A DNA stretch of 64,000 nt from Chamaecrista fasciculata. Its lineage: Eukaryota > Streptophyta > Magnoliopsida > Fabales > Fabaceae. Both the position numbers and the translations under genes were made by a program. Each line of letters begins with the position of its first letter. Positions within the stretch are counted from its first letter, which is position 1. Below the pieces are notes generated by a model. The model saw nothing but the letters and a program-made list of their open reading frames with translations, made no database searches and was not told the origin of the DNA. This document shows positions 24,466-34,436 of this stretch, piece after piece. The stretch covers positions 35,577 through 99,576 of the forward strand of contig QANZ01000304.1 of NCBI GenBank assembly GCA_003254925.1, written 5' to 3'.

Positions 24466-25473
24466 ATGAAACAGAGCAAGAGGCTACGAAATCTCATTCA
24501 CATCCTCAAAGACAAAGCTTCAGTCATCTCTGCAACTCTCTCCTTCAGCCGCCACGTGTCCTCCGTCCACGTCTCCGTCCTCCGCGCCACCACCCACCGC
24601 CTCGCCGTCCCTCCGTCGGAATCTCACATCGTCGCCGTCCTCTCCGCCGGCCAACGCTCCCACCTCCTTCTCTCCGCCTGCATCGACGCCCTCATCGACC
24701 GTCTTCACCGGACGCGTTCTGCCACCGTGGCATTAAAATGCCTCTTCACACTTCACAACGTCATCGCCAGAGGACCCATCACTCTCCGGGACCTCGCCGC
24801 CGGCGCCGGCGGCCACAATTCCCTCAACCTCGCCGCCTTCCGCGACGACTCCGACGTCGAATCGTCGGAACTCTCGTTTTGGGTTCGGTGGTACGCTGGC
24901 GTTTTAGAACAGAGCATGACGGTTTCGAGAGTTCTGGGTTATTATCTGAACAGGATTTCCAAGAATAACAACGGAGAGCAAGAAAGAAAGCATTTGGGGA
25001 AATCGATTCCGGATTTCTTGTACAAAATCGATGTTCTTGTGGGTTTCGTCGAGCAGGTGAGTGGAGTGCCCGAGTCGCTCTATCTTCAGAGAAACGAGTT
25101 AATTTACGAAATGGTGAGGCTTGTGGGTGAAGATTATAGGAGTGTTCAGTACGAGATTTTGATGAGACTGGAAGAATTAGGGAATCGTGTGGCGGATTTG
25201 GACGCCGGCGAGATGACGGAGCTGGTGGGTTATTTGACGAGATTGGAGAATTGCAGAGAAAGATTGGTGCTTTTGTTTGTGAATAGGAAAAGCAATTATG
25301 GGTTGTGGGATTTGATTGAACAGACGAAGACGAAAGTCGTAACGAGGAAGACGGAGATAGAGGGTAAATGGATGACGGTGACGACGAGTCGGAGAAACGA
25401 GTTCGGCGGCGAGTGGACCCGGTTCGTCAACCCGAACCGGCTTTCGCTTACGGTTGTTCCAACGGTCGGATAG
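24466..25473 (+). CDS. ANTH-domain putative clathrin assembly protein (AP180/CALM family, At4g40080-like)
   Basis: This intronless 335-residue protein belongs to the plant AP180 N-terminal homology (ANTH) family, whose members bind phosphoinositides and promote clathrin coat assembly during endocytosis. The family's first diagnostic block is VLRATTHRLAVPPSESHI (38-55), equivalent to the K-A-T-x-H region of ANTH helices 2-3. It is followed by ATVALKCLFTLHNVIARG (86-103), equivalent to the conserved ALK-x-L-x-x-x-H helix. A third conserved region, SFWVRWYAGVLEQ, is at about 136-148. The protein is close to the length of the short plant members and lacks a long clathrin-motif tail. No obvious NPF or DLL motif is seen, so partner binding may differ from longer AP180s. 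Strong GC bias over the first half contrasts with the flanks. Start choice: the first ATG after a plausible TATA, giving a complete ANTH N-terminus. Confidence 0.88.
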   Translation: MKQSKRLRNLIHILKDKASVISATLSFSRHVSSVHVSVLRATTHRLAVPPSESHIVAVLSAGQRSHLLLSACIDALIDRLHRTRSATVALKCLFTLHNVIARGPITLRDLAAGAGGHNSLNLAAFRDDSDVESSELSFWVRWYAGVLEQSMTVSRVLGYYLNRISKNNNGEQERKHLGKSIPDFLYKIDVLVGFVEQVSGVPESLYLQRNELIYEMVRLVGEDYRSVQYEILMRLEELGNRVADLDAGEMTELVGYLTRLENCRERLVLLFVNRKSNYGLWDLIEQTKTKVVTRKTEIEGKWMTVTTSRRNEFGGEWTRFVNPNRLSLTVVPTVG

Positions 25474-26041
25474 TAACGGTAATCTTGACGATTCTTCCTT
25501 TTTGGTTTTTTAATCGTGAGAAAAAGTTAATTAGGAGTACATAGTGGGCCTTTTGGGCTTGTGTTTTGTATAATAGTTTTGTTTACCACTGGCCATTCGG
25601 TTTGAGTTTTGTGAAATATACTAAAATAAAATGTAAATGATTACGAGAAAGATTGTGGATTTCGGGATTTATGATATGCAGGACAACTGGACAATAAGAG
25701 GTTTCAACAGTTTTCTTTTTTTGCCAAATGACCCTACCGCATTCTTTTTTTTTTTCTTCTTCTCTCAAATATGTCTAAAGATTTTCATTTTGTTGTTAAA
25801 AGTTTTTGCTTTTGTGCTAAATATATTGCTCTCACTTTGTTGGCTTAGGCGCTTAGCTATTGAGAAAAAAAAAAGGGATCAACCGATCAAGCAATTAAGA
25901 GGTGTTGATTTCAGTTTTTGTACCCGAGTTTTTTTGAGTGCATGAAGATACATACAGACCAAGTTTTCTCTACTTTCCCAGTCTTTATACTATACTTGAA
26001 TAAACAAGATAGATGATAAACAACAAAATGAAAACTTATGT
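25474..26041. other. 3' flank of the ANTH gene and intergenic DNA
   Basis: It contains T-runs and no recognisable coding sequence. The ANTH polyadenylation region and the downstream end of the opposing MATE pseudogene both fall here, so the two are convergent. Confidence 0.5.
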
Positions 26042-26553
26042 TCAATATAATATCCGACGAATGATGGTTATTTCGGACAGAGTAGTAGATAAGAGGCGCG
26101 CCAAGTGAGGATTAATTAATGGATTGGAGGCTCTGACCACTTGTTCACGCGAGTGCTTACAAGCCTGAAAAATTAACAAAACAAGAATTAGATTACAAAA
26201 TTGCGTATATTTTCTTTAAATTTAGAACCTATATATATACATACCTCCTTGTCCCAGTCGCATCGTGCTGTTATAATGATGAGTGTTAACGTTTGAATTC
26301 CAGTTCCACCGAGGATCATTCCACCCCATCCCCTGCATCCATACATTAATCCTCCAATTTCTTGTATCTAATATAATCTAGGCAAGAAAGTAATTGAATT
26401 GTAAAATTTAGTTCAAAATTTTATTTTGATCCTCCAACTATAGAGTTATCTTTTGTTCCATTTCCGGTTTCTCATTTGTTCCATCATTAATTCAAAGTAC
26501 AATATTGTATAATTTCTGTCTCATTTTTAAGTTCGACCCATGACTTGGACATT

Positions 26554-26557
<4 letters not shown>

Positions 26558-26612
<55 letters not shown>
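26558..26612. repeat. (TC)n microsatellite
   Basis: An uninterrupted CT dinucleotide run of about 55 bases in the MATE intron-side flank. Confidence 0.95.
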
Positions 26613-26613
<1 letters not shown>

Positions 26614-27029
26614 AATACCCATAATTTATTTTTAAATCATTATGACTAAAAAATATTATTTTCCTTTCTTTCTCTATCAACTCTTATCAAGACATGTACG
26701 AGAAACAATTCAGGGCCTGTTTGGGAGAGGGATCATCCTGATCTCATCTCATTCAATCATCATCTCATTTTAGGATTGGATGAACAGTAATGACTTGGTG
26801 TTTTTTGGAACCTTCATCTCATCTCATCTCATCCACATGATCATCTCATTTTCTTTTACAATTACTAATCTATCCCTACTTATACACCTATAATTACCTA
26901 TACTTTAATACAAATATAAAAAAAAGAATTAGACAAAATAGTAATTTTACATACCCTCATTTATTACACTTATAATTTTCTCTCTCCATCTATCATTTCT
27001 CATCATTTTTATTCTCTTTTCCACTCACA

Positions 27030-27060
27030 TCTCTCTCTCTCTCTCACACACACACATACA

Positions 27061-27091
<31 letters not shown>

Positions 27092-27134
27092 TACACCTCT
27101 CTCTCTCTCTCTCACACACACCCACACCCACACT
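27030..27134. repeat. compound CT/CA microsatellite
   Basis: Alternating CTCTCT and CACACA tracts recur about three times as a roughly 35-bp pattern (CTCTCT then ACACACA then TACAC). Confidence 0.9.
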
Positions 27135-27199
27135 CTTATATATATATATATATTAATTTATAGTGATTTAATTAAACAAAATTTTACAATATTATTATT

Positions 27200-28100
27200 T
27201 TTTTAGTTGCAATATTCCTCTATTTGTTTTGAGTAGAATATACAATTTAATCCCTAAAATATTTTTTAAGTTATAATCTTCTTCCATTCTCTTTAATGTA
27301 GTTTTTTTTAAAAAGAAAAAAATTAACTATCTTCACTTTTATAGGTATTTTAGTCCTCAAACTATGAGCTCAGTTTCCTTGGCTCTTAAAATTATTTTTT
27401 GTTTAGTTTTTTTTCTCAAACTATGCAATTAGTTTCATTGTCGTCCTCAGACTATTTTTTGTTCTATATTCGTGTCCAAAATTATTCGATGATTATACAC
27501 TCTGGATAATGGAAAATAATTTTTTTGTTGGAAAAAGATACAAGTTTCCACGTGTCTATTGTTTTTTTGGTTTGAATCATGGGTAGCTAGAAAATTGTAA
27601 TGTTTTTTTTTTTTTTGTCCCAATGTTCTTCTATATGTTTGAGTAAAATTTATAATTGAATCCAAATTTTTTTTAAGGTACAATCTTTTTCTAGTCCCGC
27701 TATTACATTTTTTTAAAAAAATAGAATAAAAAATTGTGTAGTGTTTTTTTTTTTGTCCCAATGTTCTTTTATTTGTTTTATTAAAATATATAATTGAATT
27801 CAAAATAATTTTTGTTAAGATACAATCTTCTTCTAAACCCGTTATAACATATTTAAAAAAAAAGTGAAAAAAATGGAAAAGTTTTATATTCACATTTGTT
27901 GGCAGTCTAGTCTTCAAACTATGAGATAAGTTCATTTCGGTTATCAAAATATTTGTTATATTTTTGAGTCTGAACGTCAATTCAATCCCTTTTTTTTTTA
28001 AATATATCTGACGAAGTTTTTTGAAAAAATTAAAAAGAGTTAAAACTATTTCTCGTTCTGTTTTGTTTATCAAACTATGAGATTAGTTAAAACTATTTCC
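27200..28100. repeat. degenerate local repeats inside the MATE intron
   Basis: A roughly 130-140-bp unit occurs about three times (near 27205, 27611 and 27745), recognisable by CAATGTTCTTTTATTTG and TACAATCTTCTTCTA-like phrases. TCAAACTATGAG recurs near 27356, 27914 and 28071. The - strand reading frame spanning 27447-28073 is a by-product of these T-rich repeats. Confidence 0.5.
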
Positions 28101-28190
28101 TAAATAATAACGGTAATATTTTTTTAGGGACAAAATACAAAATGGCCCACGTGTATGTACAGGCTTGAATCATTGGATTCAAAAATAAAG

Positions 28191-28351
28191 GGTTAAAGGG
28201 TTAATTTGGTCCTAAATGTTTGCCCTAATGTTCATTTTGGTCCACCATTAATCATTTTGCTAACATTTAGGACCAATTTGAACATTTATTAAAATAATGG
28301 ACCAAAATGAATATTAGGCCATACATTTAGGACCAAAATGAACCTTTCACC
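28191..28351. mobile_element. family C foldback, shortened copy 3
   Basis: It begins GGTTAAAGGGTTAATTTGG and ends CCAAAATGAACCTTTCACC, sharing TTTGCCCTAATGTTCATTTT with the copies at 9625 and 20848. The arms are cut to about 80 bp each. Confidence 0.6.
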
Positions 28352-29111
28352 ACACATTTTATTACAATTTAGTGTTGTTTTGTAATTTGCTATTTGGTCC
28401 TCAAACTATTATTTGTTATTTTTTTGTCGTTGAATTTCATAAATAGACCCCATTATTAATGATTGGGGTTTTCTACAAGGCCCGAGTTATCATTTACACA
28501 TGTTAGAGATTGATTAATTGGAACAGTTCGAATTTATGGACCAAATTGTATGTCAAAAAATAATTCCAATATTATTTTCATTTTGGCCCATAATCTTTCC
28601 AATACCATATAACACTTCCCAATATCATCTCATCTCAATATTATTTCAATCAAAACACAACCAAACACCTATCATCTCATCTCATTATCTCCATCTCATC
28701 TCATTATTTCCTACCATTTCTACCCCTATACAAATTACAAAAATCCATCAACTTATTTCTACCAACCACAATCATTACATACCCTTTTATATAATTTCAC
28801 ACCCTATTTAACATCATTATCACTAAAATCACCCAAACACCAATACATCATCTCATCTCATCCAATTAAAAAATAATCTCATCCCATCCATTTGGATGAG
28901 ATTGGATTAAAATTAAGTGGCTCCCAAAAAGACCCTCATTTATCTCAATTGTCCTAGCCATAGATAATAGTAGAGAAAGTAAATGACATCATGTTTGGAA
29001 CTAACGATAGAACAAATAATAAAATTTGAGGACTAAAGTAGAATAAACCAAATTTACCATACTGTTGGCGGAACAAAATAAAATTTGGACTTCAAATTTA
29101 TTTATTTATTT

Positions 29112-29430
29112 GGCAAAAGCACCCTTTTGATCCCCAAACTTTGTACCAACTGTCAATTTTTTTCCTATTCTTTTTTTGCTATCAATTTTGTCTTTAATAT
29201 TTTGTACGAGGTTGATGACACGTAATGTAAAATTGATAAAGAAATAAACTCATCCTAACTCAGATTGAAAAATAGAATGAAGTCTGTTGTTAATTTATTG
29301 AAAGAAATTAATCTAAAGACAAAATTGATCGAAATATGAAATATTGAGGATGAAATTGACCCAAAAAAGAATGAAAATAAAATTAACAATTATTGGTGTA
29401 AAGTTTAGGGGAGAAAAAAAGTAGTTTTAA
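29112..29430. mobile_element. family A foldback, diverged copy 3
   Basis: The left end GGCAAAAGCACCCTTTTGATC and interior phrases (ATAATGTAAAATTGATA-like, AGTTTAGGGG) match family A at 1182 and 5536. The right end has decayed to AGTAGTTTTAA and no target duplication is visible. It sits in the MATE intron next to exon 29454-29663. Confidence 0.55.
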
Positions 29431-31865
29431 TTAGCATAACTATTGAATAATACCTTAACGCCAAGTTTGAAGACCCAGCCCATTACGCAGCCAAGAGGGT
29501 TGCCAATAAGGTAATAACAGGCTATGTTAATATATGCAACAGTGGATTGCCAACCCGAACCCACAGCAACTCCTGACAAAACGGGCTGGATACTGTTGAG
29601 CAGAATGGTGAATGCTAGCAAATAAGCCATGTCATCTACGGCTTCAAGCACATCAGAACTTGTTGATTGTTTATTCGAAAGAATCAACACATATAAACAC
29701 AAGTAAATCAAAGGTAAATGGAGTATGGGGACTAAAGGTTATTTTTTGTGTTAATTCAATTAAATCTCACAATCCAAACAAAAAATCCTTAGCGTAGAGT
29801 AGAGAGAATCACCTCCCAAGGCAATGGGATTGATTTCGGAAACTCTACTTAAAAGAATCAACACATAAAACCTATTTAAAATTCCTAGAACTCAGAGGCT
29901 TTTTCACGTAGTTAAAAGGATCAAAGAGGAAAAGGCTAGAGGACAAAACAATAATTTATGTGTTAGTTCAATTAAATGTCACAATCCAAACAAAATCTCT
30001 TAACCTAGAGAGAATCACCTCCTAAAGCAAAGAAATTTGTTTCAAAAACTCAACCTAAAAGAATCAACACACATCATAACCATTTCAAAATTACTAGACC
30101 TAAGACGCTTTCTAATGTGGTTAAAAAGATCAATGTGAAAAAGACCTTGGAGAGAAAAGGATTTTTTATGTGTCAATTCAATTAAATATCACAATTCAAA
30201 AAAAATCCCTTAAGCATGAGAGAATCACCTCCTAAAGCAAAAGGGTTTGTTTTAAAAGCTTTACTTAAGAGAATAAACACAAAAAAAAAATCAGAGGTAA
30301 AAAGAGCATGGGGACATAAAGGTATTTTTTGTGTTAGGTCAATTAAATGTCACAATCCAAACAAAATCCCTTAGCCAAGAGAGAATCAACTCCTAAAGCA
30401 AAGGAATTTATTTTGGAAGTTCTACTTAAAAGAATCAACACAAATAACCTATTCAAAATTCCTAGTTCTAAGAGGCTATTTCATGTGCTCAAAGAGATAA
30501 AAGAGAAAAAACCCCAAGGGAGTAGATAATAATTTATGTGTTAATTCAATTAAACGTCACAATCCAAAAAAAATCCCTTAACATAGAGAGAATCACCTCC
30601 AAATAGCAAAGGGAGTTGTTTGGAAAGCTTTACTTAAAAGAATAAACACAAGTAAATCAACACAAGTAAATCAGAGGTAAATGGAATATGGTGATTAAAG
30701 GTTGTTTTTTGTATTAATTCAATTAAATCTCACAATCCAAAAAAAAAAATCCTTAGCCTAGAAAGAATCACCTCCCAAGGCAATGGGATTGATTTCGGAA
30801 GCTCTACTTAAAAGAATCAACACATATAACCTATTCAAAATTCCTAAAACTAAGAGGCTTTTTCATGTAGTTAAAAGGATCAAAGAGGAAAAGGCTAGAG
30901 GACAAAACGATAATTTATGTGTTAGTTCAATTAAATGTCACAATCCAAACAAAATCTCTTAACCTAGACAGAATCACCTCCTAATAGCAAAGGGAGTTGT
31001 TTGGAAAGCTTTACTTAAAAGAATAAACACAAGTAAATCAAAGGTAACTGGAGTACGGTGATTACAGGTTGTTTTTTGTATTAATTCAATTAAATCTCAC
31101 AATCCAAAAAAAAAAAAAAAAGAATCCTTAGCCTAGAAAGAATCACTTCACAAGGCAATGGGATTGATTTCGGAAGCTCTACTTAAAAGAATCAACACAT
31201 ATTAACCTATTCAAAATCCTAGAACTAAGAGGCTTTTTAATGTAGTTAAAAGGATCAAAGAGGAAAAGGCTAGAGGACAAAACGATAATTTATGTGTTAG
31301 TTCAAATAAATGTCACAATCCAAACAAAATATCTTAACCTAGAGAGAATCACCTCCTAAAGAAAAGGAGTTTGTTTCAAAAACTCAACCTGAAAGAATCA
31401 ACACACATCAGAACCATTTCAAAATTACTAGACCTAAGACGCTTTCTAATGTGGTTAAAAAGTTCAATGTGAAAAAGACCTTGGGGACAAAAGGATTTTT
31501 TATGTGTCAATTCAATTAAATGTCACGATCCAAACAAAATCCCTTAACCATGAGAGAATCACCTCCTAAAGCAAAAGGATTTGTTTTAGAAGCTTTACTT
31601 AAGAAAATAAACACAAAAAAACCAGAGGTAAAAAGTGCATGGGGAATTAAAGGTATTTTTTGTGTTAGGTCAATTAAATGTCACAATCCAAAAAAAATCC
31701 CTTAGCCAAGAGAGAATCACCTCCTAAGACAAAAGGAATTTGTTTTGGAAGTTCTACTTAAAAGAATGAACACAAATAACCTATTCAAAATTCCTAGTTC
31801 TAAGAGGCTATTTCATGTGCTCAAAGAGATAAAAGAGAAAAAACCCCAAGGGACTAAATGATAAA

Positions 31866-32412
31866 GGGTAAATTGCAATTTGGTACCCTGTGGTTAGGGG
31901 CGTTTCCCCTTTGGTACCCTGAAAGAAAATTTTTTGCATTGTGGTACCCTGTGGTTTGCTCCGTTAGCGATTTGGTCCCCTGAGGTTTTTTTCTGTTAGG
32001 ATTTAACGGAAAATGTACGTTAAAATGTCAAAAATCTCCCAAAAAGTCTTCTTTTATGCGTTTAAGTCCTTTCCCTTTACTAAAAGGGATCAAAACATAA
32101 AGAATTAATTATAAAAGGGTCTTTAGAATTCTAATATTATAGATTTTTCTCCTTTTCATAAGATTTCTTTTGAATAGGTCCTGATTTAATTACACTTTAA
32201 TCCCAAAAGTTTATGATCTTTATCAAAATAGTCCTTAGAACCTCAAAAGACAAATGAGCATCTATGATTTATCAAAAAATCCCTATATTCAACTACAATT
32301 TTCATTCAAGTACACTACAAACAAACCAAAACCCCCAAATTTTTCCAAAATCAAGCCCCCACAAATCAAAAACCCTCTCAACAACAAAATCAACATCATC
32401 AACAACCAATTT
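31866..32412. repeat. left terminal inverted repeat of the Pack-MULE
   Basis: It matches the complement of about 33892-34436 over its entire length, ending with CAACATCATCAACAACC on both arms. Differences include AAAATGTACGTTAAAA against CAAATGTTAGTTAAAA. Confidence 0.88.
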
Positions 32413-33129
32413 CTTCATACCCTAAGGAATCAAAATTCAAAACTAAGGAATTCAATTTCTTCCTCAATTTTCCAAAATTTGGCATAATTGGTCCCTCGAA
32501 AGTTTTTTTACTCTTCATCTTCATCCAATTTAGTCCTTAAAAATATTAAAAACCCTAAACTCTAAACTCCTAAACCTTAAACCTAATTTTTTTTTATTCT
32601 TCATGATCATCATTTTCTCATATCATCATCAACATCTTCATCTTCATACTCATCATCAACATCATCATCTTCTTCTTTCTTTTCTGCAAATTCCTTCCCA
32701 AAAATTGCAAAAAAACAGTTCCATACCATTTGTAAATCCAAAATCCACCCTCCAAACTCACGATTTATTCACATTTATTAATCATTCAAAAACTGAAAAG
32801 CATAAAAAAAAGGCAAAAATGCACAGACACCCCCTGAGTTTTAGGTTGGGTGCACATAACACCCCTGAATTTTTAATTTGTGCAAATAGAACCCTTGAGT
32901 TTTCAATTCCGTGCAAATAACACCCTTAAGTGCCACATCAATGAGGGTATAATAGTAACTTTATAAAAAATCTAGGTCAAAGTTTTATTTTGATCCCTCA
33001 AGTTTGCTCAAAGCTCCGTTTTGGTCCCTCAAATTTTAAAAAATTTCTACCCTTAGTTCCTCTCTAATTTCCATCTAATTTTTCTGTTAAATAAAAGAAA
33101 AAAGTTGGTTTAAATTCCCTAAAAGTTTT
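32413..33129. other. left-arm-only interior of the Pack-MULE
   Basis: About 0.72 kb is present between the outer and inner repeats on the left but absent on the right, where the two repeats directly adjoin. It includes degenerate telomere-like CCTAAAC phrases near 32556 and a stretch resembling another MULE end (CACCCCCTGAGTTTTAGG, near 32830). No gene is seen. Confidence 0.5.
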
Positions 33130-33255
33130 ATTTTTTTTAATTAAGGTCCATTTTTTATATAATAGGACCAAAATATAAGAAAAAAATAAATAAATTAGAA
33201 TTTAAAAGAATTTTAGCAAAAAAAAAACCCAGCGACTCTTCTTCAATCACCCACG
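33130..33255. repeat. inner inverted repeat flanking the captured exon (left)
   Basis: TTTAATTAAGGTCCATTTTT onward through AACCCAGC pairs with the complement of about 33765-33893. The captured segment therefore lies in the loop of a second hairpin inside the outer TIRs. Confidence 0.7.
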
Positions 33256-33257
33256 TT

Positions 33258-33571
33258 CTTCTAAAATCATCTTCATTTTGGATTTTTGGTGACACGGCGG
33301 TCGATGATGTCTAACGGTAAATCGAACTCTCTGACCAAACACAGAGGAATGGCTCCACCGCAAGGCGGCTGCGCCGCCGCGCGGGTCCTCCGCCGATGAC
33401 AGCGACCCGGAGGTTCGGACCCGAGATCTGAGGGTTGGATTTTGCGGCGGCGATTTTGAGCTTACGGCGGTGGAGGTGGATGGGCTTGGTGGTGCTGGCG
33501 GCGAAGTGGGTGTTCTTCTCCGGCGATACTTGCCGGAGTCCGACGAAGGATTTGAGAGCAATGGAGTTCAT
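33258..33571 (-). pseudogene. CHLP: captured, rearranged 5' exon of geranylgeranyl reductase (CHLP)
   Basis: Geranylgeranyl reductase makes the phytyl chain for chlorophyll and tocopherol in plastids. From the ATG at 33571 the - strand encodes a CHLP-like transit-peptide start, MNSIALKSFVGLRQ, then NLRVAVIGGGPA, the dinucleotide-binding glycine motif of the mature enzyme. An internal deletion follows. The next recognisable CHLP sequence, GGAIPLC then EFDLPLDIIDRRVTK, appears in a shifted frame, and a further small insertion precedes a KMKMI remnant. Most of the enzyme is missing, so no active protein is possible. This is a gene fragment carried by the Pack-MULE, not the functional locus. Confidence 0.87.
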
Positions 33572-33891
33572 GGTGTTGGATCGGATGGATGGATGGCTGA
33601 GAAGTGAGAAATGAGAGTGTGAGTGTAAGGGGTTTCGATATATTTTTTTAAATATGACATATATATTGAATTAATTGAAGAAGGAAGATGAAGAATACAA
33701 GGAAGAAGAGGATATGTTGGAGGTGTTGGGATTTGAGTGAAGGAAGAAGAAGAACTCTGGCGGGATTGAAGAAGAAGGAGAAGAGTGCTGGGTTTCTTTT
33801 TTTTTTTTTTTTTGCTAAAATTGTTTTAAATTCTAATTTATTTATTTTTTCTTATATTTTGGTCCTATTATATAAAGAATGGACCTTAATT

Positions 33892-34436
33892 AAATTGGTT
33901 GTTGATGATGTTGATTTTGTTGTTGAGAGGGTTTTTGATTTGTGGGGCTTGATTTTGGAAAAATTTGGGGGTTTTGATTGTTTGTAGTGTACTTGAATGA
34001 AAATTGTAGTTGAATATAGGGATTTTTTGATAAATCATAGATGCTCATTTGTCTTTTGAGGTTCTAAGGACTATTTTGATAAAGATCATAAACTTTTGGG
34101 ATTAAAGTGTAATTAAATCAGGACCTATTCAAAAGAAATCTTATGAAAAGGAGAAAAATCTATAATATTAGAATTCTAAAGACCCTTTTATAATTAATTC
34201 TTTATGTTTTGATCCCTTTTAGTAAAGGGAAAGGACTTAAACGCATAAGAGAAGACTTTTTGGGAGATTTTTGACATTTTAACTAACATTTGCCGTTAAA
34301 TCCTAACAGAAAAAAACCTCAGGGTACCAAATCGCTAACGGAGCAAACCACGGGGTACCACAATGCAAAAATTTTTCTTTCAGGGTACCAAAGGGGAAAC
34401 GCCCCTAACCACAGGGTACCAAATTGCAATTTACCC
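33892..34436. repeat. right terminal inverted repeat of the Pack-MULE
   Basis: Inverted partner of 31866-32412; see that entry for the shared end motif and the differences. Confidence 0.88.

Larger units (their letters stand above)
26713..28937. mobile_element. possible hAT-like element or pair of its ends
   Basis: GGGCCTGTTTGGGAGAGG near 26713 and, inverted, GGGTCTTTTTGGGAGCC near 28937 resemble the terminal repeats of plant hAT-type elements. Each is followed inward by ATCTCATCTCAT-rich sequence. No transposase was found and no 8-bp duplication could be confirmed; the two ends may belong to separate remnants. Confidence 0.3.
26042..29663 (-). pseudogene. 3' end of a MATE/DETOXIFICATION efflux transporter gene, frameshifted and truncated
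   Basis: Three exons of a plant MATE (DTX27-29-like) gene are visible. The exon at 29454-29663 encodes LLAFTILLNSIQPVLSGVAV and GSGWQSTVAYINIACYYLIG, both family hallmarks. After a roughly 3.1-kb intron, exon 26245-26332 encodes GGMILGGTGIQTLTLIIIT then CDWDKE. The last exon begins at 26164. Splice sites are AG/GT consistent. Exon 26245-26332 is 88 nt where phase demands 90, implying a 2-nt loss just after the acceptor. The last exon has an apparent 5-nt loss: shifting frame recovers STRVNKWSEPPIH and a stop at 26116-26118. The N-terminal three quarters is missing; the repeat array begins at about 29672. Both frameshifts and the truncation argue for a pseudogene. MATE proteins export metabolites or xenobiotics by H+ or Na+ antiport. 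Confidence 0.85.
31866..34436. mobile_element. Pack-MULE with roughly 545-bp TIRs carrying a CHLP gene fragment
   Basis: A 2571-bp Mutator-like element inserted in the satellite array. Its ends are GGGTAAATTGCAATTTGG and the exact inverse. A perfect 9-bp target duplication, AATGATAAA, lies at 31857-31865 and 34437-34445, matching the uninterrupted array sequence elsewhere. The terminal inverted repeats extend about 545 bp with only scattered differences. The interior has no transposase. Instead it has a second inverted repeat surrounding part of the CHLP (geranylgeranyl reductase) first exon. Movement would need a MULE transposase supplied in trans. Confidence 0.88.

Noticed and set aside
24372..24968. 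198-codon Arg/His/Pro-rich frame overlapping the ANTH gene start
   Set aside because: It is an alternative frame of the GC-rich ANTH coding region; its composition is typical of out-of-frame translation.
26492..26680. 62-codon frame with alternating Glu-Arg
   Set aside because: It is a translation of the (TC)n microsatellite.
27447..28073. 208-codon - strand reading frame
   Set aside because: It is low-complexity (Lys, Asn, Ile) and produced by T-rich degenerate repeats in the MATE intron; no domain is recognisable.
32550..32590. Telomere-like CCCTAAA repeat
   Set aside because: Only a few degenerate units (CCCTAAACTCTAAACTCC) are present, far from a true telomeric or interstitial telomere array.
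33247..33561. 104-codon - strand frame in the Pack-MULE
   Set aside because: It is another frame of the captured CHLP fragment; only its final KMKMI portion corresponds to CHLP after the frame shifts.
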